From NCBI GenBank assembly GCA_013375495.1, contig JABXKC010000001.1:385427-449426 (forward strand): a stretch of 64,000 nt of DNA, written 5' to 3'. The first letter of the stretch is position 1. The number at the start of each line of letters is the position of its first letter. Below, in pieces: positions 26,441 through 34,508 of the stretch. Source of the DNA: Promethearchaeota archaeon (GTDB taxonomy: Archaea; Asgardarchaeota; Lokiarchaeia; Sigynarchaeales; SOKP01). Position numbers and translations under genes: made by a program. The notes under the pieces were generated by a model. The model did no database searches. It was given only the letters and a program-made list of their open reading frames with translations, and was not told where the DNA came from.

Positions 26441-26514
26441 TTATCGATTTGAGTAATAATGGAGCTTTAAATCCTATAAATTTATATTTATCGATTTATT
26501 CATTATATATATAC
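26441..26514. promoter_or_regulatory. Divergent promoter with repeated TTATCGATTT (candidate ArsR operator)
   Basis: The 170-base spacer between DUF166 and arsR holds two direct copies of TTATCGATTT (26441-26450 and 26488-26497, 47 bases apart), each around an ATCGAT palindrome core. A TATA-like TTATATATATAC (26503-26514) sits about 30 bases before the arsR start. ArsR-family repressors bind such sites in shared promoters, releasing DNA when As(III) or another metal binds. The repeats are seen directly; binding is inferred. Confidence 0.45.
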
Positions 26515-26542
26515 GAGAGAGATATTTAAAAATTGGGACCAT

Positions 26543-26935
26543 ATGAAGCAAAAAAGAGCTCAAGAAATTAAGAAGATGTTGTGTGCCTGTGAAAATTGCT
26601 CAAATTCAAATTCTGATTTCGATAAATTACTAAAATTGGGTAAGAAATTAGAAGAGAATAAGAATTTAGATGTCATAGAAAGATTCACATCTGCGATCGC
26701 ATCCAAAGAGAGATTGATCATTATAAATGCTTTGAAGGGACAGGATAGGTGCGTTTGTGAGTTAGAGACGATATTGAATAAATCGCAATCAACGATATCT
26801 CACCATTTAAGAAAGTTAGTTTCTACCGGGTTAATTGAAGGATATAAAAGGCAGAAATTCACCTACTATCATCTATTTAAAGAAGAATTGAAACATAACT
26901 TAACAACTTTTAATCAAGTTTTAACTTTGGAATAA
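26543..26935 (+). CDS. arsR: ArsR/SmtB-family metalloregulator
   Basis: A 130-residue winged-helix repressor. The helix carrying CVCELETIL (C70, C72) matches the classic arsenic-sensing ELCVCDL site, followed by the recognition helix SQSTISHHLRKLVSTGLIEG and wing. An unusual N-terminal CACENC (C14, C16, C19) adds more thiols. It is divergent from the DUF166-acr3-hgcA-hgcB operon and probably represses it and itself. Sensing of As(III), Sb(III) or Hg(II) through the cysteines is expected from the family. Confidence 0.88.
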   Translation: MKQKRAQEIKKMLCACENCSNSNSDFDKLLKLGKKLEENKNLDVIERFTSAIASKERLIIINALKGQDRCVCELETILNKSQSTISHHLRKLVSTGLIEGYKRQKFTYYHLFKEELKHNLTTFNQVLTLE

Positions 26936-27102
26936 TTTTTTCATGTCCACTTTTTAGAATTAATTCCTATAGATTGTATCAATATCCTCAAAAACTAATA
27001 ATCTATAAATATTAAATTTAATAGCTTAAATGGACATTTTGATAATAATTCTTATTAAGAAATATCAAAAAGAAACATAAATAAGAAAAGAGGAAAAATA
27101 AG

Positions 27103-27351
27103 ATGCCACTACCAGTCCCAGATACTGAAGAATCAATGTCAGAGTGTAGAAAGTTCTGTGGTCCTTGCCCTTCTTTCAAACCAAATAAACTTAACGAGTT
27201 TGAACCACATGCGCTTTTTTGTTCTCGAGGAAAATCTGAAAAACCAGTTTCAGAAATTGAAAACAAAGGTTGTAGTTGTTTTGGATGTGGGTTATTCTCA
27301 AAGTACCAATTAGAGAAAGGATATTTCTGTATGCCTGAGAAATTAGGCTAA
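27103..27351 (+). CDS. DUF2769 small cysteine-rich protein
   Basis: An 82-residue protein following the DUF2769 pattern: VPDTEESMSECRKFCGPCPSF, FCSRGKSEK, then GCSCFGCGLFSKYQ and a final C in YFCMPE. The nine cysteines suggest metal or Fe-S binding. AAGAGGAAAAATAAG precedes the ATG. It is codirectional with arsR and may share its control. Such proteins often accompany archaeal redox or metal genes, without known function. Confidence 0.75.
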   Translation: MPLPVPDTEESMSECRKFCGPCPSFKPNKLNEFEPHALFCSRGKSEKPVSEIENKGCSCFGCGLFSKYQLEKGYFCMPEKLG

Positions 27352-27683
27352 GACGAAATTGTTCTATATCCAAAGCAAATTAATTAATAATTTCATGGTA
27401 ATTCAGATTAAGGATTATTTCCTTTTGGGTATATCATAAATATTTTAAATAAGGTGATTTAGACACAAAAAGCCTTCTTTTTTTTTTTCCTTTTATACTC
27501 TTATAAAATTATCGACTCTCTTTATTTAAATTAAATATCTCTACATAATCAGTTAATTAAGAAGTAAAACGACTGATTTATGAGATATAAAAGTATGTAT
27601 TATTGTCGGGAGATAACCTATCGCTAAATATTTATGTGATAATTGTCTTGAAAATAATGTTTAAAAAAATAAATATCAGATAG
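27352..27683. other. 332-base gene-free spacer with an oligo-T terminator
   Basis: No reading frame of note. A run of eleven T at 27478-27488, followed by CCTTTT, is a likely terminator for arsR and the DUF2769 gene. The remainder is AT-rich and probably contains the promoter of the SMC operon just before 27684. I see no hairpin or repeat worth naming. Confidence 0.45.
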
Positions 27684-28973
27684 ATGATATTCTCTATGGA
27701 AGATAAAGATAACGATATGGAATTCTCTAAATACTATCGGTTAATTGCACCAAATGAAATTGACATTGATAGGGAGGAAATTTTTTATCGAGATAAGTAT
27801 AACGATATTATTAATTATTTAAAAATTATGTTAACCAACCATGAGGAATCGACCGTTCAGAGTTATAATAAATTTATTCAGCCAAGAGGTGCTATTTTAA
27901 TCAATATTAAGTCCGGTACGGATATTGATGATTATTTAAAACTAATTTCTAAAAATTACTATCTAAATTTTTATGAATTGAATCAAGAAGAAATCAGTAA
28001 GGAGCCTGAGGAGTTTTTTAATAACTTTACACCTATTTTAGAAAGCCTAATACATGTTTTGGAATCAGATAAGAATAAGATGGTTAATCATGTAGAGGAA
28101 TCTCAATTAACTGAAGATCAACAGAAAGAAAGTAGAATAAAAGGGATATTATTAATTAATCAAGAGAATTTTTCCAACATTAAATTAAAAGATAGGAATT
28201 TCTTAGAACATTTTGCAATTTCCTTTAAAAATAAGAAGGAAATATTGAAAAATGGAATGATCTTAATCTGGATTAATAATAACATTAAAGAAATCGAAGT
28301 AAATTCCAGATTTATTTTTGAAGTCTTTGATCTTTTCATAAAAATCCCCCTTTTAGATAAGATCGAGAGAGAAACGATTTTTAGGAACTTTTCAGAAAAG
28401 AATCCAAAAATCGTATTTGATATTAAAACACTAGTAGATTTCACAGTTAATTGGGAAATAAAGGATATAAATCAATTGCTGAAAGTGGGTATCTTTAAAC
28501 ATTTTCTTAATTCCGAATTAAACGATACAAGTAATGAAATCACAGACGGATTGATTGAATTAATAGAATCGGGAGAATTTATCCCTTCCATTTCTCATGA
28601 CGAGGTAAGATTGGATTTTTCGAATGATAAGGTTATTGAAAATCAAAACTCGTTAAATAAGAGATTCATGAAAGGAGGAGAAACAGGAATGACAGTTAAT
28701 AAATCGCCTGAGATTCTTAATGAAATAAAACAAGAAAGGTATTCAGAATTTATGCTTAACCAACTATATGAAAACGCAGTTTCTAAGAATTATAATGAAC
28801 TTTTACTCATTATTGATAAAATAAATAAGCAGGAACTGTTAGAAGAAAATGATAGAAAACTACTAGCTAAATATGCTTTTATTCTAAACGATAGTCCAAA
28901 AATGGCTCAAATTAATTTAGAAAAGGCAAAAAAACGTATAGATAATTTAAAGCGAGCTTTTGGAAAACAATAA
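27684..28973 (+). CDS. Catalytically inactive AAA+ (pseudo-ATPase) protein, first gene of the SMC operon
   Basis: 429 residues with the outline of an AAA+ domain but without its catalytic residues. QPRGAILINIKSGTD (67-80) stands where PKGxLLxGPPGTGKT should be, so the P-loop lysine is gone. GILLINQEN (154-162) replaces the Walker B DE pair. GMILIWINNN (191-200) is the sensor-1 strand, and FEVFDLFIKIPLLDKIERETIF (212-233, with interruptions from consensus) is the usual RFDxxIxIPLPDxxxRxxI segment. The lid follows. It is 18 bases upstream of smc. A structural or loader-like role for the SMC complex is inferred; the degeneration is seen directly. Confidence 0.6.
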   Translation: MIFSMEDKDNDMEFSKYYRLIAPNEIDIDREEIFYRDKYNDIINYLKIMLTNHEESTVQSYNKFIQPRGAILINIKSGTDIDDYLKLISKNYYLNFYELNQEEISKEPEEFFNNFTPILESLIHVLESDKNKMVNHVEESQLTEDQQKESRIKGILLINQENFSNIKLKDRNFLEHFAISFKNKKEILKNGMILIWINNNIKEIEVNSRFIFEVFDLFIKIPLLDKIERETIFRNFSEKNPKIVFDIKTLVDFTVNWEIKDINQLLKVGIFKHFLNSELNDTSNEITDGLIELIESGEFIPSISHDEVRLDFSNDKVIENQNSLNKRFMKGGETGMTVNKSPEILNEIKQERYSEFMLNQLYENAVSKNYNELLLIIDKINKQELLEENDRKLLAKYAFILNDSPKMAQINLEKAKKRIDNLKRAFGKQ

Positions 28974-28991
28974 TATTACGGGTGATAAAGT

Positions 28992-31900
28992 ACGGCTACT
29001 TCCTCTAAAAAAAAGGTAAATGATAATCGTGAAAAAGAACATAGCGAGAATGGTATATTTCTTCGCAAAGTTATTTTAGAGAACTTTTTATCTTTTCAAA
29101 GAGACGAAGTAGATTTTTCAAAACAACAAAACCAAGATCCTCCTCGATTCATTTTAATCATTGGACCGAACTGGAGCGGGAAAACATCAATTTTTCAGGC
29201 TATTAAATTTGCCTTAGGAAGTAATGAAAGAGATGAACGTTATAAAAAGTGGTCTGATTTTATTAGAAACGGTCAAGCTCATGCAATGGTTGAACTTCAT
29301 ATTCAGTACCATGGTGAAATCCTTAAAGTAAGAAGAACTGTAATAAGAGGAAAATCTCCTTTTTTTGAAATTCAACTTAACCATGACCAGAATTTTAAAA
29401 AAGTTCATGTAAACGAAATTCAAAAGCTTATTACTGAACTAGATATTAATCCCGACAATCAATTCGCGTTTGTGAGTCAAGGGAAAATCGATGCAATTAA
29501 AAATTTAAAACCTATCGAGTTATGTTCATTTTTAGAAGAAGGTATAGGGCTTAAAGCCCTCAGAAAGGAGATACTTCAACAAAAAAAAGGTGTTTTATCT
29601 TTAGATATAGAATTTCAATCATTAGTAACTCGAAAAAATACATTAAATTTTAACTTGGATCTGTTAGCACCGAAGTTAGTACGGCTTAACGAGAAAAAAA
29701 AAATATTAGATATTAGAAAAAAATATACTGATGAATTGTTATGGGCTAATAAGGATGTTTTACAAAAAGAAATTGAGAAACTGGAGTTATCATTCAAGGA
29801 GAGCCAAAACAAAATAAACTCTATAACCAAGAAAGCTGAAAAATACCGGAGTTTAATTAAAGAAAATGAAAGAGTAATTTTTGAAATAGATGATAACCTC
29901 AATAGTTTATCAAAAAAAACGGGAGAATTAGAATATAAAAAAAAAGAACTTGTAAATAAAATTGACGCTTGGCAGAAAGAAAAAATAACAGCAAAACAAG
30001 AATTAGATAAGTTATCAGCAAAAGTATCCGAAATCGAAAAGGTTGTAGATAAATTTAGCAACCAAAAACAAAACTTGGAAAACGAAATCAAAATAGTAAA
30101 AAGAAAGAAACAATCTATAAAGAGCGACAATGATAAATTGATTAAAGAGCAAAATGATCTTATAAGAAAGATCAAAGAGAATGAAGCTTTCTTAGTAAAA
30201 TATAACAATTTAACCACGGAAAAAGAAGACCAATTAAGAACTATCCAAGAGAATAAAAACAAAACTGAAAACATCAATAAAGACATCAACGATATATTTC
30301 AGAGTTTGATGGACATTGACCACAAACTAGAAAAAAATAAATGGTTCTTAGAAAATCCCTCAAACGATTTATTGAAGCAACTAGACGCAAATCTAAAGAG
30401 TGTTACCGTAAAATTACTAAAATTCGGAGCTGAAATCGAGCAATTAGAACACGATAAATCGAAAAAGATACAAAAGTTTAAAGTATTACAGACAGCATTA
30501 AGAGAACGAAAAATTGTACTTTCTCCAAATATCAATATTCTCAAAGAAGAAATTAAGAAAAGGGAACTGGATGATAGAGTTAAAGGCCCGATAATCGAGT
30601 ATTTAAAATATGACGACGAATTAAGCTACGCAATTGAATCTGTTCTAGGAGAACGACTACTTAATAGTTTTATTGCGAGCGATTGGGACACTTTAAATTA
30701 TTTAGAGAGATTAAAAAAGAAGTATAATGCCTATTGCAATATTTATATTCCAAAGAAGGTACATATTAATCCCTTTCCAAAAATTTCAGCCGCAGGAGTA
30801 ATAGGTTATTTAGCAGAATTAATTAAAATTATTGACGACGATGTAAACGTTCAAAAAGTTATTTATTCGAAAGTTAAAAATTGCCTTGTTGTTAAAGATA
30901 ATCTCTCTGCAAAAGAACTTTATAAAACAAACGCTTTCAAGGGCAAGTGTGTGACACTACAAGGTAAACAGATTATTTCATATAAGTATGTATATGAGAG
31001 CCCCCATATAAAGCGACTTAAAGGTTTATTAAGCGCAGGGACTCAAAAGGAACAATCTGAACTGCTAGAAAAAGAAATTAAATCGTTAAATGATAAAATA
31101 TTAGAAGTAAAAGTGAATCAAACAAAACTTGATAAGGTGCAGGGTGAGATTTTTAGGAAAAAAGAATCGTTTACTGACCTTTTGTTCAATTTCAAGCAAA
31201 AAAAAAGGTTAACTTCAAAAAAAAATCAATTATATAATCAAATCTATTCTTTAGAACAAAAAAGTGGAGAAATTAAAGAATTCGTCAAAAATCTCACGAA
31301 AAAAATCAAAGATTTTGAATCTCAAAAAGATCCAGAATTCTTCGATTGGAACAATAGAATAAAGGATATTCCAAACGAATTAAGTAATTTAAACAATGAG
31401 TTAAAAAAATGGGATAAAAAATTAAATGAGAATCTAGAGTTATTAAAGGAAATCAATGAAAATATAAATTTTAATGAAAATAATTTAAGCATAGTCAAAC
31501 TAAATTACGACACGAAAAAATCTGATTTCCAGAAGTCAGATAAAAAAGCTTTTGAAATTTACAGAAAATTAGAAAATTTAGAAGATGAGATTTTATCTAT
31601 TAATACAAAAATCTCTGAATTGCAGGATAGAAAATTAATAACCCAGAAAGAAAAGAGCGAAATAGATAAAGCTCATATTCAAGTAAAACTAAGTTTAGAA
31701 CAAGAACTTTTTAAGCAATCTTCATTACAACATGAATTAGGGATAAAGAAAGAAGATCTAAAACGCATTTTATCTGAAATTGGGCAGTTTATTAGGGAGG
31801 AAAAAATCGTAATTCGCCCTGTAGAAGATATTAATAAAGATATACTAAAAATTGATAAAGAACTTTTAAATTATTTAGATGTTGACAATTCACTTCTAAT

Positions 31901-32483
31901 TGAAAAAGAACAGATTATTACAGGTTTGAAAGAAATTACAAAAAATCAGAAAGAAATAGAAAGAGATATTAAGGCAGCTATTACAACAGAAAAAAAACTG
32001 GAAACCACATATTTCGATAAGTTTCAATTAGTTCTGAAGGAATTGAATGCTAAAATCAACCAAAAATTTAACTCCGCAAATATCAAAGCTTATTGCATAC
32101 TTGAGTTAATAGGAGATTTTGAAGAATTGGGTATAGATATCAAAGCTGCAATCTCAAAAGATCAGTTAAAATCATGTACGGCCTTAAGTGGGGGCCAAAT
32201 TTCAATGATTTCAATTAGTTTAATCTTATCCCTTCAAGAAATTAATCCTTCGCCCTTATGTATGTTTGACGAAGCAGGAATGTTTTTGGACGAAAAGAAT
32301 TCAGAAGCTTCCTATCATATGATAAAATCTACTTTAGAAGACAACTCTATTCAATTATTAATGTTTCTTCCAAAATCATCAAATGCGTTATATTCACTCG
32401 CTGACAAGTTAATTGGAGTTGCAAGAGTTGGCAAAAAAGAAGTATCTACCATATTTAAACCTAAAATTTTAAAACAAAGATAA
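28992..32483 (+). CDS. smc: SMC-family chromosome ATPase, SMC5/6-like, with apparent ACG start
   Basis: 1163 residues if read from ACG at 28992 (GGGTGAT lies five bases upstream). The first ATG (29286) would delete the P-loop. Walker A GPNWSGKT is at 58-65, Q-loop FVSQGK near 165, then a long coiled coil, a hinge around 510-690, a second coiled coil, signature LSGGQISMISI at 1065 and Walker B CMFDEAG near 1090. The segments KWSDFIRNGQAHAMVELHI after the P-loop and LAPKLVRLNEKKKILDIR at the head-coil junction look more like eukaryotic SMC5/6 than canonical SMC. Head tryptophan W61 is unusual. It is followed by kleisin and KITE genes, so it should form a three-part loop-extruding or DNA-entrapping complex. 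Confidence 0.85.
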   Translation, partial: TATSSKKKVNDNREKEHSENGIFLRKVILENFLSFQRDEVDFSKQQNQDPPRFILIIGPNWSGKTSIFQAIKFALGSNERDERYKKWSDFIRNGQAHAMVELHIQYHGEILKVRRTVIRGKSPFFEIQLNHDQNFKKVHVNEIQKLITELDINPDNQFAFVSQGKIDAIKNLKPIELCSFLEEGIGLKALRKEILQQKKGVLSLDIEFQSLVTRKNTLNFNLDLLAPKLVRLNEKKKILDIRKKYTDELLWANKDVLQKEIEKLELSFKESQNKINSITKKAEKYRSLIKENERVIFEIDDNLNSLSKKTGELEYKKKELVNKIDAWQKEKITAKQELDKLSAKVSEIEKVVDKFSNQKQNLENEIKIVKRKKQSIKSDNDKLIKEQNDLIRKIKENEAFLVKYNNLTTEKEDQLRTIQENKNKTENINKDINDIFQSLMDIDHKLEKNKWFLENPSNDLLKQLDANLKSVTVKLLKFGAEIEQLEHDKSKKIQKFKVLQTALRERKIVLSPNINILKEEIKKRELDDRVKGPIIEYLKYDDELSYAIESVLGERLLNSFIASDWDTLNYLERLKKKYNAYCNIYIPKKVHINPFPKISAAGVIGYLAELIKIIDDDVNVQKVIYSKVKNCLVVKDNLSAKELYKTNAFKGKCVTLQGKQIISYKYVYESPHIKRLKGLLSAGTQKEQSELLEKEIKSLNDKILEVKVNQTKLDKVQGEIFRKKESFTDLLFNFKQKKRLTSKKNQLYNQIYSLEQKSGEIKEFVKNLTKKIKDFESQKDPEFFDWNNRIKDIPNELSNLNNELKKWDKKLNENLELLKEINENINFNENNLSIVKLNYDTKKSDFQKSDKKAFEIYRKLENLEDEILSINTKISELQDRKLITQKEKSEIDKAHIQVKLSLEQELFKQSSLQHELGIKKEDLKRILSEIGQFIREEKIVIRPVEDINKDILKIDKELLNYLDVDNSLLIEKEQIITGLKEITKNQKEIERDIKAAITTEKKLETTYFDKFQLVLKELNAKINQKFNSANIKAYCILELIGDFEELGIDIKAAISKDQLKSCTALSGGQISMISISLILSLQEINPSPLCMFDEAGMFLDEKNSEASYHMIKSTLEDNSIQLLMFLPKSSNALYSLADKLIGVARVGKKEVSTIFKPKILKQR

Positions 32484-32485
32484 TT

Positions 32486-33133
32486 ATGGAATTAATAGAT
32501 TTTTCAGAGGACATCAATAAAAAAATTGATGGTATTAAAGACGATGTTCTTTCAGGTAAAATTAACTTATTGGAATTCGAATTAGATCCAATTTTTAACG
32601 ATATAAAAGATTCACTTAGCATTTTCAACCTTGAAAATTATTCACATAGTTACATAAATGCATGCGAACTACTAAATCGTAAATTTGAGGAGTTAAGGAA
32701 TTTACTTAGTTCTTTAGAGATTGAAAAGAAATTTGTGAATTTCCTAAAAGAAAATCCAAAAGAAGAAGAAATAGTTGAGATTTTTAACGGGTGTTGGAAT
32801 TATAATTTTGAATTAGACGCTCTATCTCTAAATTTCTTAGAATACGCCTCAAATCGTTTCTGTAAAGAAAAAATGATGGATTTAACGATTGAACACTTGA
32901 ATAAAGAGAGAAGTGACTACCAATTTTTGTTAGAAATTCCAAGGCTCCTGTTCACGGAAAAGGTGACTGCATTTTTTAATAACATCAGAAATAAACTCCC
33001 ATGTTATTTTGAAGATGTTTTTGAAAATGAGATAGAACAATTAAAGATTTATGAAGAGTTCGTATATCTGTTGCACTTGCTTCAATTAGGGAAAATTAAG
33101 TATCAAAAAGAGACAAATACATTGTATTTGTGA
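32486..33133 (+). CDS. Kleisin subunit (ScpA-like) of the SMC complex
   Basis: A 215-residue acidic protein starting two bases after smc. KINLLEFELDPIFNDI resembles the ScpA N-terminal segment (IDPWDIDIVEIADKFL type). The final 50 residues, FEDVFENEIEQLKIYEEFV then LLHLLQLGKIKYQKE, match the ScpA C-terminal winged helix that closes on the SMC head. Sequence identity to canonical ScpA is low, so the call rests on these two ends, the length and the operon. It would bridge the two SMC heads and bind the KITE protein encoded next. Confidence 0.6.
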   Translation: MELIDFSEDINKKIDGIKDDVLSGKINLLEFELDPIFNDIKDSLSIFNLENYSHSYINACELLNRKFEELRNLLSSLEIEKKFVNFLKENPKEEEIVEIFNGCWNYNFELDALSLNFLEYASNRFCKEKMMDLTIEHLNKERSDYQFLLEIPRLLFTEKVTAFFNNIRNKLPCYFEDVFENEIEQLKIYEEFVYLLHLLQLGKIKYQKETNTLYL

Positions 33134-33145
33134 GGTTTTCAAAAA

Positions 33146-33661
33146 ATGAATGAAATTTCAATTTTAATGCACTTACTTAGTAGAAAAAGAAATTCCTATC
33201 AAATCGGGGCTACTAAAAAAGAGATACTCGAGATTTTAAATGTTAAAAATAAGAACAAATCGGTTCATTTCCAAAATTTGATTACTGGACTATCTAATTA
33301 TCTAATACCGCTGGGACTTCAAGTAAAATTTAATTCGTTAAATTCACACTGGTACATAAATTACGATAGCGAGGTCACAGAATTGGTTTCTGCTAATCCT
33401 TTTGAGGGAAGGCCTAGTTTAGCAGCAACTTTATTATGCGTATTAACTTCTTGTCTTAAAAATTCTGGTAATTCTTCAATTCAGGAAATTAAAAAATTGA
33501 GAAGCAAAAAAGAGATAATGGACGATTTAAAAGAGCTGGAGAAGGAGGGATATTTAGTGATAGATAAAACGACTAAACAAGTCCAGCTCACACCTCTAAT
33601 TGGATATAAATTAGATTTACATAAACTGTTAGTAAAGTTATCTTTAAAATTAAAAGAATAA
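33146..33661 (+). CDS. KITE-type tandem winged-helix protein (ScpB/MukE-like)
   Basis: 171 residues with two winged-helix-like halves: residues about 1-85 (ISILMHLLSRKR, ATKKEILEILN, LGLQVKFNSLNSHWYIN) and about 90-160 (RPSLAATLLCVLTSCLKNS, IQEIKKLRSKKEIMDDLKEL, EKEGYLVI). The second half parallels the ScpB pattern LSQAALETLAIIAY...EIRG...LLERGLI. With smc and the kleisin this makes a complete SMC-kleisin-KITE set, the composition shared by Smc-ScpAB, MukBEF and Smc5/6. It is the last gene before a stem-loop terminator. Confidence 0.6.
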   Translation: MNEISILMHLLSRKRNSYQIGATKKEILEILNVKNKNKSVHFQNLITGLSNYLIPLGLQVKFNSLNSHWYINYDSEVTELVSANPFEGRPSLAATLLCVLTSCLKNSGNSSIQEIKKLRSKKEIMDDLKELEKEGYLVIDKTTKQVQLTPLIGYKLDLHKLLVKLSLKLKE

Positions 33662-33700
33662 GAGAGTGGTTCTCACCACTGAGCTTCCTCTCTCGTTTTT
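33661..33700 (+). terminator. Nested stem-loop plus T-run ending the SMC operon
   Basis: AGAGA (33661-33665) pairs with TCTCT (33689-33693), enclosing a GTGGT-TCTC-ACCAC hairpin (33666-33679), and is followed by five T. It overlaps the last base of the KITE stop codon. The look is that of an intrinsic terminator. A small structured RNA cannot be excluded because the spacer also contains a second hairpin (TTTCC...GGAAA near 33815-33835). Confidence 0.5.
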
Positions 33701-33792
33701 GGTGGTGTAACTCGACTTCTCATTATGTTTTTAGCCTTGTTTTTTCTCATGTAGAATTGTCCATGTTTTTTTCTAGCATAATGGAGATACCG
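33673..33792 (-). other. Possible relic or mini-ORF antisense in the spacer after the SMC operon
   Basis: On the minus strand 39 codons are open between stops and read as a strongly basic peptide (RYLHYARKKHGQFYM, then RKNKAKNIM). Only the last 25 follow an ATG. The composition looks protein-like rather than random, so it may be the tail of a decayed gene. I do not recognise the family. Confidence 0.2.
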
Positions 33793-33871
33793 TTAGCCCG
33801 CTAATAAAAGCTGGTTTCCTCTCTTTCAAGAAAGGAAAATATTATTAAAATTATGAAGAGTAGCAAGTAGT

Positions 33872-34507
33872 TTAACTGTTAATAGTTATTTTAAGTATCA
33901 TTTCAGCAGTATGATCGTTGTAGGTTTGAACATCCTCGAAACCCTTTACAGATTCAGCACATGTTATGAAATACTCTTTAATGCTTATTTTTCTCTGCTT
34001 AAAGAAGTCTTCAATTTTAGTTTTGGCTTCTTCAACTTTCTTTTCAGCATCTTTTTCGATTAAATCAATTTTATTTATACAGACAAATATATTATCTGGA
34101 AAAAACCTTACATCGCGGAAAAACTCAAACTGCTTTTCTAAAGGCCGATCGCATGAAAAAACCGCTATAATCTGCGTAGCTATCCGGGAAATAGTTATAA
34201 TCCCCATTCTTATTACACTACGTGCACGATCACCTCCTGGTGCGAAGATGGTGTGAGCTTTTCCTGAACTATCTTCTCTAAATACAACCCTGTTCGGATG
34301 AATTGTCTTAGTTTCTTTTTGGTTAAGTCTATCTTCTTTATCTCCTCCGGGAACCGTCGCTTCACCAGAAAAATCGGTTTTAACAACGGTGCATTTTTTC
34401 CCCCCTTCAACCTTTTCTATGTCTCCTACTTTCATATATTTCACAAAAAGGCGTAGAATGCTCGTTTTACCAGCACTTATATCTCCAAGTAATCCAATGT
34501 TCACCAT
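33872..34507 (-). CDS. Small GTPase (Ras-like/COG2229-like) with altered switch II
   Basis: 211 residues: G1 P-loop GDISAGKTS (8-16), G4 NKID with the preceding hydrophobic strand IFVCI, and a G5-like ITCAES. The usual DxxGQ of G3 is replaced by TIFAPGGDRARSV, reminiscent of archaeal GTPases with FGTPGQ; a catalytic glutamine is lacking. The long, charged switch I region (about 35-75) is also unusual. The ATG is one base after the stop of the upstream 270-residue gene, so the two are coupled. It is probably a molecular switch working with that partner at membranes or in signalling. Confidence 0.75.
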   Translation of the reverse strand: MVNIGLLGDISAGKTSILRLFVKYMKVGDIEKVEGGKKCTVVKTDFSGEATVPGGDKEDRLNQKETKTIHPNRVVFREDSSGKAHTIFAPGGDRARSVIRMGIITISRIATQIIAVFSCDRPLEKQFEFFRDVRFFPDNIFVCINKIDLIEKDAEKKVEEAKTKIEDFFKQRKISIKEYFITCAESVKGFEDVQTYNDHTAEMILKITINS

Positions 34508-34508
34508 G

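Noticed and set aside
29615..30289. 224-codon serine/phenylalanine/leucine-rich frame antisense to the SMC coiled coil, looking like a membrane protein
   Set aside because: Lysine/glutamate-rich coiled-coil codons read backwards give exactly such Ser/Phe/Leu-rich shadows.
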